From an uncultured Coriobacteriaceae bacterium (GTDB taxonomy: Bacteria; Actinomycetota; Coriobacteriia; Coriobacteriales; Atopobiaceae): a stretch of 64,000 bases of DNA. The stretch spans positions 62,001-126,000 of the forward strand of contig CACYGL010000001.1 of the NCBI GenBank assembly GCA_902773995.1, written 5' to 3'. Under the pieces are notes generated by a model. That model was not told the origin of the DNA. It did no database searches and worked only from the letters and a program-made list of their open reading frames with translations. The position numbers and the translations under genes are program-made. Below are positions 9,156-17,806 of the stretch, piece after piece. Every line of letters starts with the position of its first letter. The first letter of the stretch is position 1.

Positions 9156-9862
9156 CGCGTGCCGTAAAGGGCGAGTGGCCCAAGACGGATCTTGACTGGG
9201 AGATCCGCCTGCCCCAACGCGCTTCTCGCGGGTTGGGGCAGGCGGCTCCTCGGGCTGAGGTCGTGATAAGGACACCCCAGCGTGGCGAGGAGCACATTCG
9301 TGTGCCACTTGCGGTTGCCCGCTCTCTTGACTCTAAGGCCAGGGGCAAGGAGCTTCTACCATCCTCACGGGCAGAGCTCATGTTTGCGATGGGGGAGGTC
9401 TCTCGCAAGTGCGCCATGGAGCGCGCCGCTGCGCTCATCGACCGCAGGGACTACTCCGAGGACGAGCTTACTTCGCGACTCGCGAGGGATGGCTATGCAT
9501 CCCAGACGGTCGAGAGCACGGTCCGGAGGTCGGTCGAGTGCGGGCTGGTCGATAACTCCCGCTTTGCGGATACCTTTATTCGCTCCAAGCTCTCGCAGGG
9601 ATGGGGCAGGGTCCGTATCGAGCGCGAGCTCTCTCGTCGTGGCATCGAGGCAAGTGACGTTCCTGGCTGGCCGGAGCTCTATCTCTCAGAGGAGTCTGAG
9701 GAGGAGACTGCCTACGAGCTCGCTTCGCGTCGCCGTATCACGGGCAAGAACGATTACGAGAAGATAGTCCGTTTTCTTTCCTCAAGGGGCTACCCGTTGG
9801 GGCTTGCCACACGTACGGCTCGTCGCGTGCTCGATGACCTCAAAGAGGAAGACGAATCCTAA
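9152..9862 (+). CDS. recX: Regulatory protein RecX
   Basis: A 236-residue protein starting at GTG 9152, overlapping the recA stop by four bases. The C-terminal ~150 residues are RecX three-helix repeats: [40 protein letters not shown] and [11 protein letters not shown]. RecX binds RecA filaments and restrains their activity. The N-terminal ~85 residues (basic, with [14 protein letters not shown]) are longer than in the shortest RecX proteins and have no clear family match by eye. Position directly after recA is the classical one. Confidence 0.9.
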   Translation: MTRAVKGEWPKTDLDWEIRLPQRASRGLGQAAPRAEVVIRTPQRGEEHIRVPLAVARSLDSKARGKELLPSSRAELMFAMGEVSRKCAMERAAALIDRRDYSEDELTSRLARDGYASQTVESTVRRSVECGLVDNSRFADTFIRSKLSQGWGRVRIERELSRRGIEASDVPGWPELYLSEESEEETAYELASRRRITGKNDYEKIVRFLSSRGYPLGLATRTARRVLDDLKEEDES

Positions 9863-10197
9863 CTCGCGTCGTGTTCTTGAGGCGTGCTCGGTCTTGTGCG
9901 TATGTCTCTGGCACTGTCCCTTACCACGCCCGTATATTCCGTGAAGCGTGGCTTGTTTCGGCGCAGACGGTACCCTAACTGTTTGACAGGTATCAAATGC
10001 GAACATATGATTGAAAGGCCTGAGAGCGTATCTTCCGCTGGTTTACCAGCTGTGCATTGTATTTGTTTCACCGCGTCAGCATCATGGAACGTCATGTTTT
10101 TGGCATCTGCGGCCGGATACCCCGATGGCGGGTTCCTGAGCGCTATGCGCTTGGGTCTCCTGAACAAACTCGTGAATTTGTCATCTGAGGAGCGGCC
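9863..10197 (+). promoter_or_regulatory. recX-rny intergenic region with strong promoter and long leader
   Basis: This 335-base gap has no convincing gene. It holds a near-consensus promoter, TTGACA (9983-9988) and TATGAT (10006-10011), spaced 17 bases. Transcription would start near 10018, leaving a ~180-base 5' leader before rny. The leader contains a small hairpin, GCTGG-TTTA-CCAGC (10037-10050). A 109-codon open frame crosses the leader but has no ribosome site or family resemblance. Confidence 0.7.
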
Positions 10198-11748
10198 ATG
10201 GAAATCGTTATAGGAATCATCTGTCTAGCGTTGGGGGCTGGGTTGGCGTACTTCTTCCTTGCCGGGAAGAGCAACTCCAAGCTCAAGTCTGCCAACGAAC
10301 AAATCGAGAGCGCGCGCGGCGAGGCGGAACGCATCACGTCTGAGGCGCGTCGCCAGGCTGACACGGCTAAGAAGGAGGCCGTGCTCGAGGCCAAGGAGGA
10401 GATTCTGCAGCTCAAGCAGAACTCCGAGGCCGAGGAGAAGAAGCGCAAGGGCGAGCTGCAGTCCATGGAGGGTCGCATCATGCAGCGCGAGGAGTCCCTC
10501 GACCGCCGCAATGACGCCCTTGACAAGCGCGAGCGTCAGCTCTCTGGCCTCCAGAGCCAGCTGGACCGCCGTAAGAACGACCTCGACGCCCTCGAGGGCA
10601 AGCAGACCACCGAGCTCGAGCGCATCGCTGGTCTCTCTAAGGACGAGGCACATGATGAGCTCATCGCCCGTGTTCGCGCCGAGAGCGTGCGCGACGAGGC
10701 CCAGATTCTGCGCGAGTCCGAGCAGAACGTGCGCGCAAAGGCGGATAAGACCGCCCGCGAGATCATCTCCACTGCTATCCAGCGCTGTGCCGCAGACCAG
10801 GCCGGCGAAATCACGGTTACCACCGTCCACATCCCGTCCGACGACCTCAAGGGCCGCATCATCGGTCGCGAGGGCAGGAACATCCGCACGTTCGAGCAGG
10901 TCTCTGGTGTCTCCCTCGTCATTGACGACACGCCCGAGACCGTTGTCCTCTCGAGCTTTGACCCCGTCCGTCGAGAGACTGCGCGTGTGGCGCTCGAGAA
11001 CCTCATCGCTGACGGCCGCATTCACCCCGCCCGCATCGAGGAGCTCTACAAGAAGGCCGAGGACCTAGTCAACGAGCGCGTTCGCGAGGCCGGCGAGCAG
11101 GCGGCTTTCGACGCGGGCATCCATGACCTCCACCCAGAGATCGTTAAGACCCTCGGCGCCCTTAAGTACCGCACCTCCTTCGGCCAGAACGTCCTCTCTC
11201 ACTCCATCCAGGTCTCCGCGCTCTGCGGGATCATGGCCTCCGAGCTGGGCATGGATCCTGCTCCCGCCAAGCGTGCCGGCCTTCTCCACGACATTGGCAA
11301 GGCAATCGACCACGAGGTCGAGGGCCCGCATGCCGTCATTGGAGCCGACCTCGCCCGTCGCTACGGCGAGCGCCCCGAGATCGTGCACGCCATCGAGGCA
11401 CACCATGCCGACGTCGATCCGGACACCGTCCTCGACGTCCTCGTGCAGGCGGCCGATGCCATCTCTGCCGCCCGCCCTGGTGCCCGTCGCGAGTCTGCGG
11501 AGACCTACATCAAGCGCCTCGAGAAGCTCGAAGAGATCTCTAACGCCCACGAGGGAGTCGAGCGCACCTACGCCATGCAGGCAGGCCGCGAGCTTCATGT
11601 GATGGTCGAGCCCGAGAAGATCTCCGATGCGCAGGCGACTGTCCTTGCCCATGACATTGCCAAGCAGATCGAGGACGAGATGGAGTATCCCGGCCAGGTC
11701 CGCGTGGTGGTCATCCGCGAGTCTCGCGCGGTCGACGTCGCCAAGTAG
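10198..11748 (+). CDS. rny: Ribonuclease Y
   Basis: A 516-residue membrane-anchored endoribonuclease that starts decay of many mRNAs. An N-terminal transmembrane helix (IGIICLALGAGLAYFFLAG) is followed by a long charged coiled coil (~25-190). A KH domain (~205-270) contains IIGREGRNIRTFEQVSGV. An HD domain (~330-425) has LSHSIQ, then LLHDIGKAIDHE. Length matches Bacillus RNase Y. The ATG follows GAGGAGCGGCC. With rnj at the window start, both main Gram-positive decay nucleases are close together. Confidence 0.96.
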   Translation: MEIVIGIICLALGAGLAYFFLAGKSNSKLKSANEQIESARGEAERITSEARRQADTAKKEAVLEAKEEILQLKQNSEAEEKKRKGELQSMEGRIMQREESLDRRNDALDKRERQLSGLQSQLDRRKNDLDALEGKQTTELERIAGLSKDEAHDELIARVRAESVRDEAQILRESEQNVRAKADKTAREIISTAIQRCAADQAGEITVTTVHIPSDDLKGRIIGREGRNIRTFEQVSGVSLVIDDTPETVVLSSFDPVRRETARVALENLIADGRIHPARIEELYKKAEDLVNERVREAGEQAAFDAGIHDLHPEIVKTLGALKYRTSFGQNVLSHSIQVSALCGIMASELGMDPAPAKRAGLLHDIGKAIDHEVEGPHAVIGADLARRYGERPEIVHAIEAHHADVDPDTVLDVLVQAADAISAARPGARRESAETYIKRLEKLEEISNAHEGVERTYAMQAGRELHVMVEPEKISDAQATVLAHDIAKQIEDEMEYPGQVRVVVIRESRAVDVAK

Positions 11749-11763
11749 GCGAGGGGCGTCACT

Positions 11764-12861
11764 GTGGCAGAGGAGCAGGACCCCAGTTCGGCTGGGCTGG
11801 CCGACTTTGTTGCCCGCATGGGCGGGGAGCGTTCGCTTCGCGTGGAGGAGAACCTCGGCGAGGGCTATGTCCGCCTCCGTGTCGCGGAGGCGGAGCGCCG
11901 CCAGGCCAAGCACGACATTCGCTGCGTCGAGGATATGGTCATTGAGCTTCTCCGCAACTCCCGCGATGCTGGGGCAAAGCGTATCTACCTCGCTACTTCA
12001 CGCGAGGGGGATCTGCGCACCACGACCATACTCGATGATGGCTCCGGCGTACCCCAGGATATGCAGGAGCGCATCTTCGAGGCGCGCGTGACCTCCAAGC
12101 TCGAGAGCATCCATGTGGACAGGTGGGGCGTCCACGGGCGAGGCATGGCGCTCTACTCAGTGAGGGAGAACGCCGAGTCCGCGCGCGTGGCGTCCTCTGC
12201 CCCTGGGAAGGGCACATCCATCACGGTTGTCACTAATGCAACCAAGCTCGCCGAGCGCGCCGACCAGTCAACTTGGCCCACGCTTGGCGAGGACGAGGAC
12301 GGCAAGCGTACCTGCGCTCGTGGCCCTCACAACATCGTGCGCACCTGCTGTGAGTTCGCGCTCGAGGAGTACGGGACCTGCGAGGTGTACGTGGGTTCAC
12401 CGGCAGAGATTGCGGCGACTGCCCGCGCCCGCGTTACCCCCTCGGTGGATGGTTCGGAACTGCTCTTCATTGATGACCTATCTACGCTCCCGGTGTTGGA
12501 GCGTCTTCGCGCAGCCGCTGACGCCAGGGAGCTTCTCTCGGTTTGTAAAGGGCTTGGCCTCGAGATGAGTGAACGCACTGCCCATCGCGTGGTGTCGGGG
12601 CAGATTCGACCCCTTAGGAGCGTTGCCTCCCGCATGCTCCGCAAGGCTGATGCCCCAACCGGCCCAAAGCCAGTCGACCTCTATCGGGACAGACGGGGTC
12701 TCAAGCTCTCTAAGCCAGACGCTGAGGAGTTCTCACGGGTCCTTGCCAAGGACTTCTCGTTCATCGAGGACCGCTACTACGTGTCGCTGGTGCATGACCC
12801 CAAGGTGAGGGTTGGCAAGGGTCGTATCACCGTTACCTTTGACTTGGAGGATGCGGACTAG
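11764..12861 (+). CDS. Uncharacterised GHKL-type ATP-binding protein
   Basis: A 365-residue protein starting at GTG 11764 (GAGGGG upstream). It has the Bergerat fold motifs of GHKL ATPases: N box VIELLRNSRDAGA (~60), G1 DDGSGVP (~90) and G2 WGVHGRGMALYSV (~121). A TSITVVTN strand follows. There is no histidine phosphoacceptor, no kinase DHp helix and no transmembrane segment, so it is not an ordinary sensor kinase. Residues ~185-365 match nothing I recognise and end in a beta-rich VGKGRITVTFDLED. It lies 15 bases after rny and before spoVS, where Bacillus carries the phosphodiesterase gene ymdB. A role linked to RNA decay or SpoVS is only a guess from position. Confidence 0.7.
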   Translation: MAEEQDPSSAGLADFVARMGGERSLRVEENLGEGYVRLRVAEAERRQAKHDIRCVEDMVIELLRNSRDAGAKRIYLATSREGDLRTTTILDDGSGVPQDMQERIFEARVTSKLESIHVDRWGVHGRGMALYSVRENAESARVASSAPGKGTSITVVTNATKLAERADQSTWPTLGEDEDGKRTCARGPHNIVRTCCEFALEEYGTCEVYVGSPAEIAATARARVTPSVDGSELLFIDDLSTLPVLERLRAAADARELLSVCKGLGLEMSERTAHRVVSGQIRPLRSVASRMLRKADAPTGPKPVDLYRDRRGLKLSKPDAEEFSRVLAKDFSFIEDRYYVSLVHDPKVRVGKGRITVTFDLEDAD

Positions 12862-12902
12862 GTGGCTTTGCTATTTGCCACCCCAGGAAACACACTTCAC
12901 GT

Positions 12903-12930
12903 TTGCATTAGCTAACTGGGACATTACAAT
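12903..12930 (+). promoter_or_regulatory. Candidate promoter for spoVS-miaB-miaA-hflX
   Basis: TTGCAT (12903-12908) and TACAAT (12925-12930) are spaced 16 bases, in the 147-base gap before spoVS. Just upstream GGTGGC and GCCACC (12861-12882) can form a 6-bp hairpin after the ATPase gene. It lacks a T run, so termination there is doubtful. Confidence 0.5.
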
Positions 12931-13008
12931 CGTTCGTATATGCACTTCCACTAAGGACGACTAATCGCACCATACTGACAACCACTGCACCATTGGAGCA
13001 TCAGCAGC

Positions 13009-13326
13009 ATGGATTTTCTGAAGGTCTCGAGCAAGTCATCCCCGGCATCGGTGGCCGGGGCCATCGCTGGCATGGTAAAGGACGGAGTTCCCGTCAACAT
13101 GCAGTGCGTTGGAGCTGGTGCGGTCAACCAGGCCGTTAAGGCGCTTGCCATCGCGCGTGGCTTCCTCATCCCAACGGGAGTCGACATCTCATGTGCTCCC
13201 ACGTTCTCCGACATCGACATCGCGGGAGAGAAGCGCACGGCCATTCGCTTTGCCGTCTACGTGCACAGACTCACTCCTCAGAGCACCTCGGCTGACGCCA
13301 TGGACAACGGGAGCGTGGTCGCGTAG
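13009..13326 (+). CDS. spoVS: Stage V sporulation protein S homologue
   Basis: A 105-residue protein conserved along its length: EVLKVSSKSSPASVAGAI is the family pattern, here starting MDFLKVSSKSSPASVAGAIA. GAGAVNQAVKALAIARGFL and IAGEKRTAIRFAV follow. SpoVS is an Alba-like nucleic-acid-binding protein. In Bacillus it affects late sporulation, but it is also found in non-sporulating lineages where its job is unclear. GGAGCATCAGCAGC precedes the ATG. The miaB ATG follows its stop directly, so translation is probably coupled. Confidence 0.92.
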   Translation: MDFLKVSSKSSPASVAGAIAGMVKDGVPVNMQCVGAGAVNQAVKALAIARGFLIPTGVDISCAPTFSDIDIAGEKRTAIRFAVYVHRLTPQSTSADAMDNGSVVA

Positions 13327-14700
13327 ATGGCTTCTCCTGACACCCAGGCCCTTGTCGGCAAGACTTACCACATCAAGACCTTTGGCTGCCAGATGAACAT
13401 GCATGACTCCGAGAGGGTCTCAGGCCTTCTCGACTCGTGCGGCTGCATCGAAGTTGCAAGCCCTGACGATGCCGATATCGTCGTCTACATGACCTGCTGC
13501 GTCCGCGAGAACGCCGATCAGCGCCTCTATGGCCAGGCGTCTGCCATGGTCTCGGCGCCTACGCCACCCTCGGGAAGGCGCATCGTGGCCGTGGGCGGCT
13601 GCATTGCGCAGCGCGACGGCGAGCGCCTCCGCGCGCACATTCCCAACGTCGACGTTGTCTTTGGCACAAGCGCTCTTGCTAGCCTCCCAAGGCTTCTTTC
13701 CGAGGCATTTGGTGAGCAGCCAGGTGCCATAGAGGTGGACACGGAGGAGTCGGGCACAGGATTTTCGACCGACCTGCCCAGCCATCGTGCCGAGCGCTAC
13801 CACGCGTGGGTGCCCATCATGAGCGGCTGCAACAACTTCTGCACCTACTGCATCGTTCCATACGTCCGCGGGCGTGAGCGCAGTCGCACCATCGAGAGCG
13901 TAGTCGCCGAGTGCCGCCTGCTCGTTGCCGATGGCGTGCGCGAGATTTGCCTCCTCGGCCAAAACGTCAACTCCTACGGGAGGAACATCTACGGAGAGCC
14001 TCGCTTTGCCGAGCTCCTGCGTGCGGTGGGTGAGACGGGCATCGAGCGTATCCGCTTCACCTCGAGCAACCCCAAGGACCTCTCCGACGAGACCATCGCT
14101 GCCATGGCTGAGGTGCCTGCCGTGATGCCGCATCTCCACCTGGCGGTGCAGTCGGGCTCCACACGCGTGCTCAAGGCGATGAACCGTAGCTATACAAGGG
14201 ACGAGTATCTGGCCTTGGTTGGGCGGCTCCGTGCCGCTATCCCCAACATCGCGCTCTCCACTGACATTATTGTCGGCTTCCCCGGTGAGACGGAGGAAGA
14301 CTTCCAGGACACGCTCTCACTTGTTCGCGAGGCTGGGTTCTCCTCCGCCTTCACGTTCATCTACTCGCCGCGCCCTGGTACCCCAGCCGCGAAGATGGTG
14401 GACAACACGCCCCATGAGGTCATCCAGGATCGCTTTGACCGCCTTGCGGAGCAGGTCGCCCAACAAGCTCACGACGCAAACCAGGAGGACTTGGGGCAGC
14501 TCGTTGGCGCCCTGGTCGAGGGGCCGTCTAAGCGAGACGATTCTGTCATGGTCGGCCACAGCGAGAAGAACCGCACCGTCCACTTCCAGCTCCCCGTGGG
14601 TATGAGGCCGAAGGATGCGGTGGGCAAGATTGCCCACGTTCGCGTCAAGGAGGCACGTACTTGGTATCTGCGGGGGACCGTCGAAGGCGACCTTTCGTGA
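13327..14700 (+). CDS. miaB: tRNA-2-methylthio-N6-dimethylallyladenosine synthase MiaB
   Basis: A 457-residue radical-SAM methylthiotransferase that modifies A37 of tRNAs already prenylated by MiaA. The N-terminal MTTase motif is HIKTFGCQMNMHDSERVSG, with further ligand Cys in MTCCVRENA and GGCIAQRDGE. The radical-SAM triad is CNNFCTYCIVPYVRG (~168-182). LLGQNVNSYG and a C-terminal TRAM domain follow. The next gene, miaA, supplies its substrate and starts at the overlapping GTGA. Confidence 0.96.
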   Translation: MASPDTQALVGKTYHIKTFGCQMNMHDSERVSGLLDSCGCIEVASPDDADIVVYMTCCVRENADQRLYGQASAMVSAPTPPSGRRIVAVGGCIAQRDGERLRAHIPNVDVVFGTSALASLPRLLSEAFGEQPGAIEVDTEESGTGFSTDLPSHRAERYHAWVPIMSGCNNFCTYCIVPYVRGRERSRTIESVVAECRLLVADGVREICLLGQNVNSYGRNIYGEPRFAELLRAVGETGIERIRFTSSNPKDLSDETIAAMAEVPAVMPHLHLAVQSGSTRVLKAMNRSYTRDEYLALVGRLRAAIPNIALSTDIIVGFPGETEEDFQDTLSLVREAGFSSAFTFIYSPRPGTPAAKMVDNTPHEVIQDRFDRLAEQVAQQAHDANQEDLGQLVGALVEGPSKRDDSVMVGHSEKNRTVHFQLPVGMRPKDAVGKIAHVRVKEARTWYLRGTVEGDLS

Positions 14701-15665
14701 GCGAACCCGCTGCTTTCAGGCGTGTCATCTGCATCGTTGGTCCCACTGCCTCTGGCAAGAGCGCGCTTTCCGAGCTCGTTGCCCAGAGGCTTGGTTCTTC
14801 TGTTGTCTCTGTCGATGCCATGCAGGTCTATCGTGGCATGGACGTGGGAACGGCAAAGACGCCTGCTGCCGAGAGGCGCGTCCCTCTTCTTATGGTTGAT
14901 GTGGCCAACGTGGACGAGGACTACTCGGTCCAGCGCTTCCAGCACGACGCCCGCTCTTGCGTGGATGAGCTTCTTGAGCGCGGCGCTGTTCCTGTTCTGT
15001 GTGGGGGCACGGGTCTCTACCTCGATGCGGTTATCGACGAGATGGACTTCCCTTCTGGCGAGATGGGAGACGACCGTCGGCTGCGCTACGAGCGCATTGC
15101 GGCAGAGCAAGGTGCCGAGGCGCTCCACGCCCTTCTCGCCAAGCGCGACCCAGAGAGTGCAGCGCTCATTCACCCCAACAACGTCCGGCGATGCGTTCGC
15201 GCCCTGGAGATGCTGGATGAGGGCGTGAGCTATGCACAAAACCATGAGGGGCTCAAGAGCCACGTGCCGCACTATGCTGCACGTATCTGGGCCATCTCCA
15301 TGCCCCGCGAGCTACTTTACGAGCGTATTGACCAGCGTGTCGACAGGATGTTCGAGGACGGCCTGGTAGAGGAGGTCCGGAGCCTTCACAAGCGTGGACT
15401 CGACCGAGCGCACACCGCCGGGCAGGCGATTGGCTACAAGGAAGTGCTGGCTGCCCTTGCGGGGGAGTGCAGCCTTGACGAGGCCAGGGACGAGGTCAAG
15501 CGACGTACGAGACGCTATGCCAAGCGGCAGCTCTCGTGGCTCAAGAGAGATGGCCGGGCCCGTTGGATAGACGTTCGCGACATGGGCGAGGAGCAAGCCT
15601 GCGAGCTCATTGTCCGCGATGCGCTGGTACAGTCGGAGCCCTTCCAAAACGTCGAGAGAGGTTGA
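14697..15665 (+). CDS. miaA: tRNA dimethylallyltransferase MiaA
   Basis: A 322-residue enzyme that transfers a dimethylallyl group to A37 of tRNA. The P-loop IVGPTASGKSAL (~14-25), SVDAMQVYRGMDVGTAKT, LCGGTGLYLDAVID and the C-terminal AGQAIGYKE are all standard. The GTG at 14697 overlaps the miaB stop by four bases and is preferred. An upstream in-frame ATG at 14661 would overlap miaB by 40 bases. hflX follows 6 bases after the stop, the same pairing as in many bacteria. Confidence 0.94.
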   Translation: MSEPAAFRRVICIVGPTASGKSALSELVAQRLGSSVVSVDAMQVYRGMDVGTAKTPAAERRVPLLMVDVANVDEDYSVQRFQHDARSCVDELLERGAVPVLCGGTGLYLDAVIDEMDFPSGEMGDDRRLRYERIAAEQGAEALHALLAKRDPESAALIHPNNVRRCVRALEMLDEGVSYAQNHEGLKSHVPHYAARIWAISMPRELLYERIDQRVDRMFEDGLVEEVRSLHKRGLDRAHTAGQAIGYKEVLAALAGECSLDEARDEVKRRTRRYAKRQLSWLKRDGRARWIDVRDMGEEQACELIVRDALVQSEPFQNVERG

Positions 15666-15671
15666 GTAGCC

Positions 15672-17003
15672 ATGGCACGCTTTGAGCCCAAGTCGACGGC
15701 TCCTGTGCGCGAGAAGGCAATTCTCGTGGGCGTTGACTTTGGCAGGAATACCGACTGGACGCTTGACGAGTCTATGGCGGAGCTCTCTCGTCTTGCCGAG
15801 ACGGACGGCGCCGACGTGGTCTTCACACTTACCCAAAGGCTCGAGGCGCCGGTCCCGCGGACCTTCATTGGCAAGGGCAAGGTCGAGGAGCTTGTCTCCT
15901 ACGTGCGCAACCTCGATGCTGATGTCGTGATCTTTGATGATGAGCTCACGCCGTCTCAGCAGTCCAACCTCGAGAAGATCGTGGGCGAGCCCGTCAAAAT
16001 CATCGACCGTACCGCGCTCATCCTCGATATCTTTGGCGTGCACGCGACCACGCGTGAAGGGCGCCTCCAGGTTCAGCTTGCGCAGCTCCAGTATGTCCTG
16101 CCCAGGCTGCGTGGCATGTGGAGCCACCTGGTGGGCGAGCAGACACGTGGTGGCATTGGGTCGCGCTTTGGCCAGGGCGAGAGTCAGCTCGAGGTCGACC
16201 GCCGCCTTGTGCGTAAGCGCATTTCGACGCTTCGTGACGAGCTTGCGCGGCTCGAGACAAGGCGAGAGGTGCAGTCAAAGGCCCGTTGGGATTCAGGGGT
16301 CTATCGCGTGGCGCTTGCCGGCTACACAAACGCGGGCAAGTCGACGCTCCTTAATGCACTCACGGGTTCTGACGTGTACGTGCGCGATGAGCTCTTTGCC
16401 ACCCTGGATCCCACCACACGCTCAATCGAGCTTGAGGAGGGCCGCAAGGTCACCCTCACCGACACCGTCGGGTTCATCCAGAAGCTGCCCACCACGCTCG
16501 TGGAGGCATTCAAGTCCACGCTGGCAGAGGTAAGAGCCGCTGACCTCGTGCTGCTTGTGGCTGATGCGTCTGATTCTGGGGCAGAGCGGCAGATATGCGC
16601 CGTTCAAACGGTTCTCGAGGAAATTGGGGCGAACCAGATTCCCTCTGTGCTCGTCCTCAACAAGTGCGACCTTATCTCTGCTGAGGAGCTTACGAGTCTC
16701 CAGGCAAGACATCCCGATGCCGTGACCATCTCCGCCCGAGAGGGGACTGGCCTTGCGGGGCTACTTTACCGCGTGGCACGGGAGGCCTCGCGTGGTGATG
16801 TCACGGTTACTGTCTTGGTACCGTTTTCCAAGGGCATCCTCATGAAGATGGTCCACGAGCGCTGCCAGGTACTACGTGAGGTCTATACCGAGCAGGGTCT
16901 GCTTGCCACCGTGAGCGCATCCGAGAGAATGCGCTCGACCTTGGCCCCATACGTTGTCCCAGACGATGCCCTGGGTGCCGTGGATCCTCTCTCTGGCGAG
17001 TAG
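15672..17003 (+). CDS. hflX: Ribosome-associated GTPase HflX
   Basis: A 443-residue GTPase that splits stalled or stressed 70S ribosomes. The N-terminal HflX domain contains TFIGKGKVEEL and VIFDDELTPSQQSNLE, then IDRTALILDIF. A helical linker with GGIGSRFGQGESQLEVDRR precedes the G domain: G1 GYTNAGKSTLLN (~217), G3 DTVGFIQKLP and G4 NKCD. The ATG follows GAGAGGTTGAGTAGCC. The stop is 12 bases from the converging acyltransferase gene, with no clear terminator between. Confidence 0.95.
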   Translation: MARFEPKSTAPVREKAILVGVDFGRNTDWTLDESMAELSRLAETDGADVVFTLTQRLEAPVPRTFIGKGKVEELVSYVRNLDADVVIFDDELTPSQQSNLEKIVGEPVKIIDRTALILDIFGVHATTREGRLQVQLAQLQYVLPRLRGMWSHLVGEQTRGGIGSRFGQGESQLEVDRRLVRKRISTLRDELARLETRREVQSKARWDSGVYRVALAGYTNAGKSTLLNALTGSDVYVRDELFATLDPTTRSIELEEGRKVTLTDTVGFIQKLPTTLVEAFKSTLAEVRAADLVLLVADASDSGAERQICAVQTVLEEIGANQIPSVLVLNKCDLISAEELTSLQARHPDAVTISAREGTGLAGLLYRVAREASRGDVTVTVLVPFSKGILMKMVHERCQVLREVYTEQGLLATVSASERMRSTLAPYVVPDDALGAVDPLSGE

Positions 17004-17015
17004 TGCTCGCAAGTC

Positions 17016-17804
17016 CTAAACCACACCCGTGAGCAGGAGCAGAACGGGTTGGTGTATTACATAGACGAGAAGCGCGTGACGACCCACAAAGTTGAGTGGG
17101 GGGACGTTGGCGTTGATGGCCCATTCGGAGTACCCGCGCTCTTTGAACCATGCGCCCATGGAAGCCCCGGCAAGGTACATGAACACAAAGGGGATGAGCG
17201 GATAGTAGTCTCCCGACGAGAATCCCGGTCCAGGAATCCCTAACCATGCAAGCCCCGGAACGCTATAGATGGCGTGGGGGAGAGCAACCGAGAGCGGACC
17301 GATACCAATCGTTCCAGAGGGTATCCCCAGCGCCAGCAGGAAGCAGACAAAGAGGGCAGATGCCGCAATTGGTCCCCTTGGAAGGCACTTGGCCTTTCCG
17401 AGTGCCCATGCCACCAGCGTGCAGGCTGACATGCAGTAGATGATGCCAAACGATATCGGGGTATCAACCGCGGCAAGAGCCGTGACTGCATAGATGGCAA
17501 GGGCAACGGCGCCGTAGGTGAGGCCACGCCTGAGGTTGCTTCTTGAAAGCGTGCACATGCAGCCTGCTACAAACAGGAAGGTCCATGAGATGCTTGCCCG
17601 CCAGATGTCCTGTAGGGGAGGGGCAAACCAAGGTAAGTCCACGCCCGCGAGGAACCGTAGGTCATAGCAGAGGTGGAAGAGTACCATCGAGATGACGGAG
17701 AATCCCCTCACTGCGTCGAAGATGCCAATCCTTCTCCGTTGGCCCTTGCTGCCTTTGGCAAAGCCTGAACTCTGCATGTCGCCTGCACGGGATGGTTCTG
17801 CCAT
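17016..17804 (-). CDS. HGSNAT-type (DUF1624) integral membrane acyltransferase
   Basis: A 262-residue polytopic membrane protein. RIGIFDAVRGFSVISMVLFH near the N-terminus is the signature of the heparan-alpha-glucosaminide N-acetyltransferase catalytic domain (formerly DUF1624). About seven hydrophobic helices follow, ending NFVGRHALLVYVIHQPVLLL. The substrate in bacteria is unknown, but acetylation of a surface glycan is the usual guess. The ATG is only 2 bases after the lexA stop on the same strand and lacks a clear ribosome site. It is therefore probably expressed by coupling from the lexA message and could respond to DNA damage. Confidence 0.8.
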   Translation of the reverse strand: MAEPSRAGDMQSSGFAKGSKGQRRRIGIFDAVRGFSVISMVLFHLCYDLRFLAGVDLPWFAPPLQDIWRASISWTFLFVAGCMCTLSRSNLRRGLTYGAVALAIYAVTALAAVDTPISFGIIYCMSACTLVAWALGKAKCLPRGPIAASALFVCFLLALGIPSGTIGIGPLSVALPHAIYSVPGLAWLGIPGPGFSSGDYYPLIPFVFMYLAGASMGAWFKERGYSEWAINANVPPLNFVGRHALLVYVIHQPVLLLLTGVV

Positions 17805-17806
17805 AG

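Noticed and set aside
10002-10013. Possible LexA box at the rny promoter (GAACATATGATT)
   Set aside because: Only the left half fits GAAC-N4-GTTC; two of four bases in the right half are wrong.
9884-10213. 109-codon open frame between recX and rny
   Set aside because: Covers the promoter and leader of rny, lacks a ribosome site and runs into the rny start.
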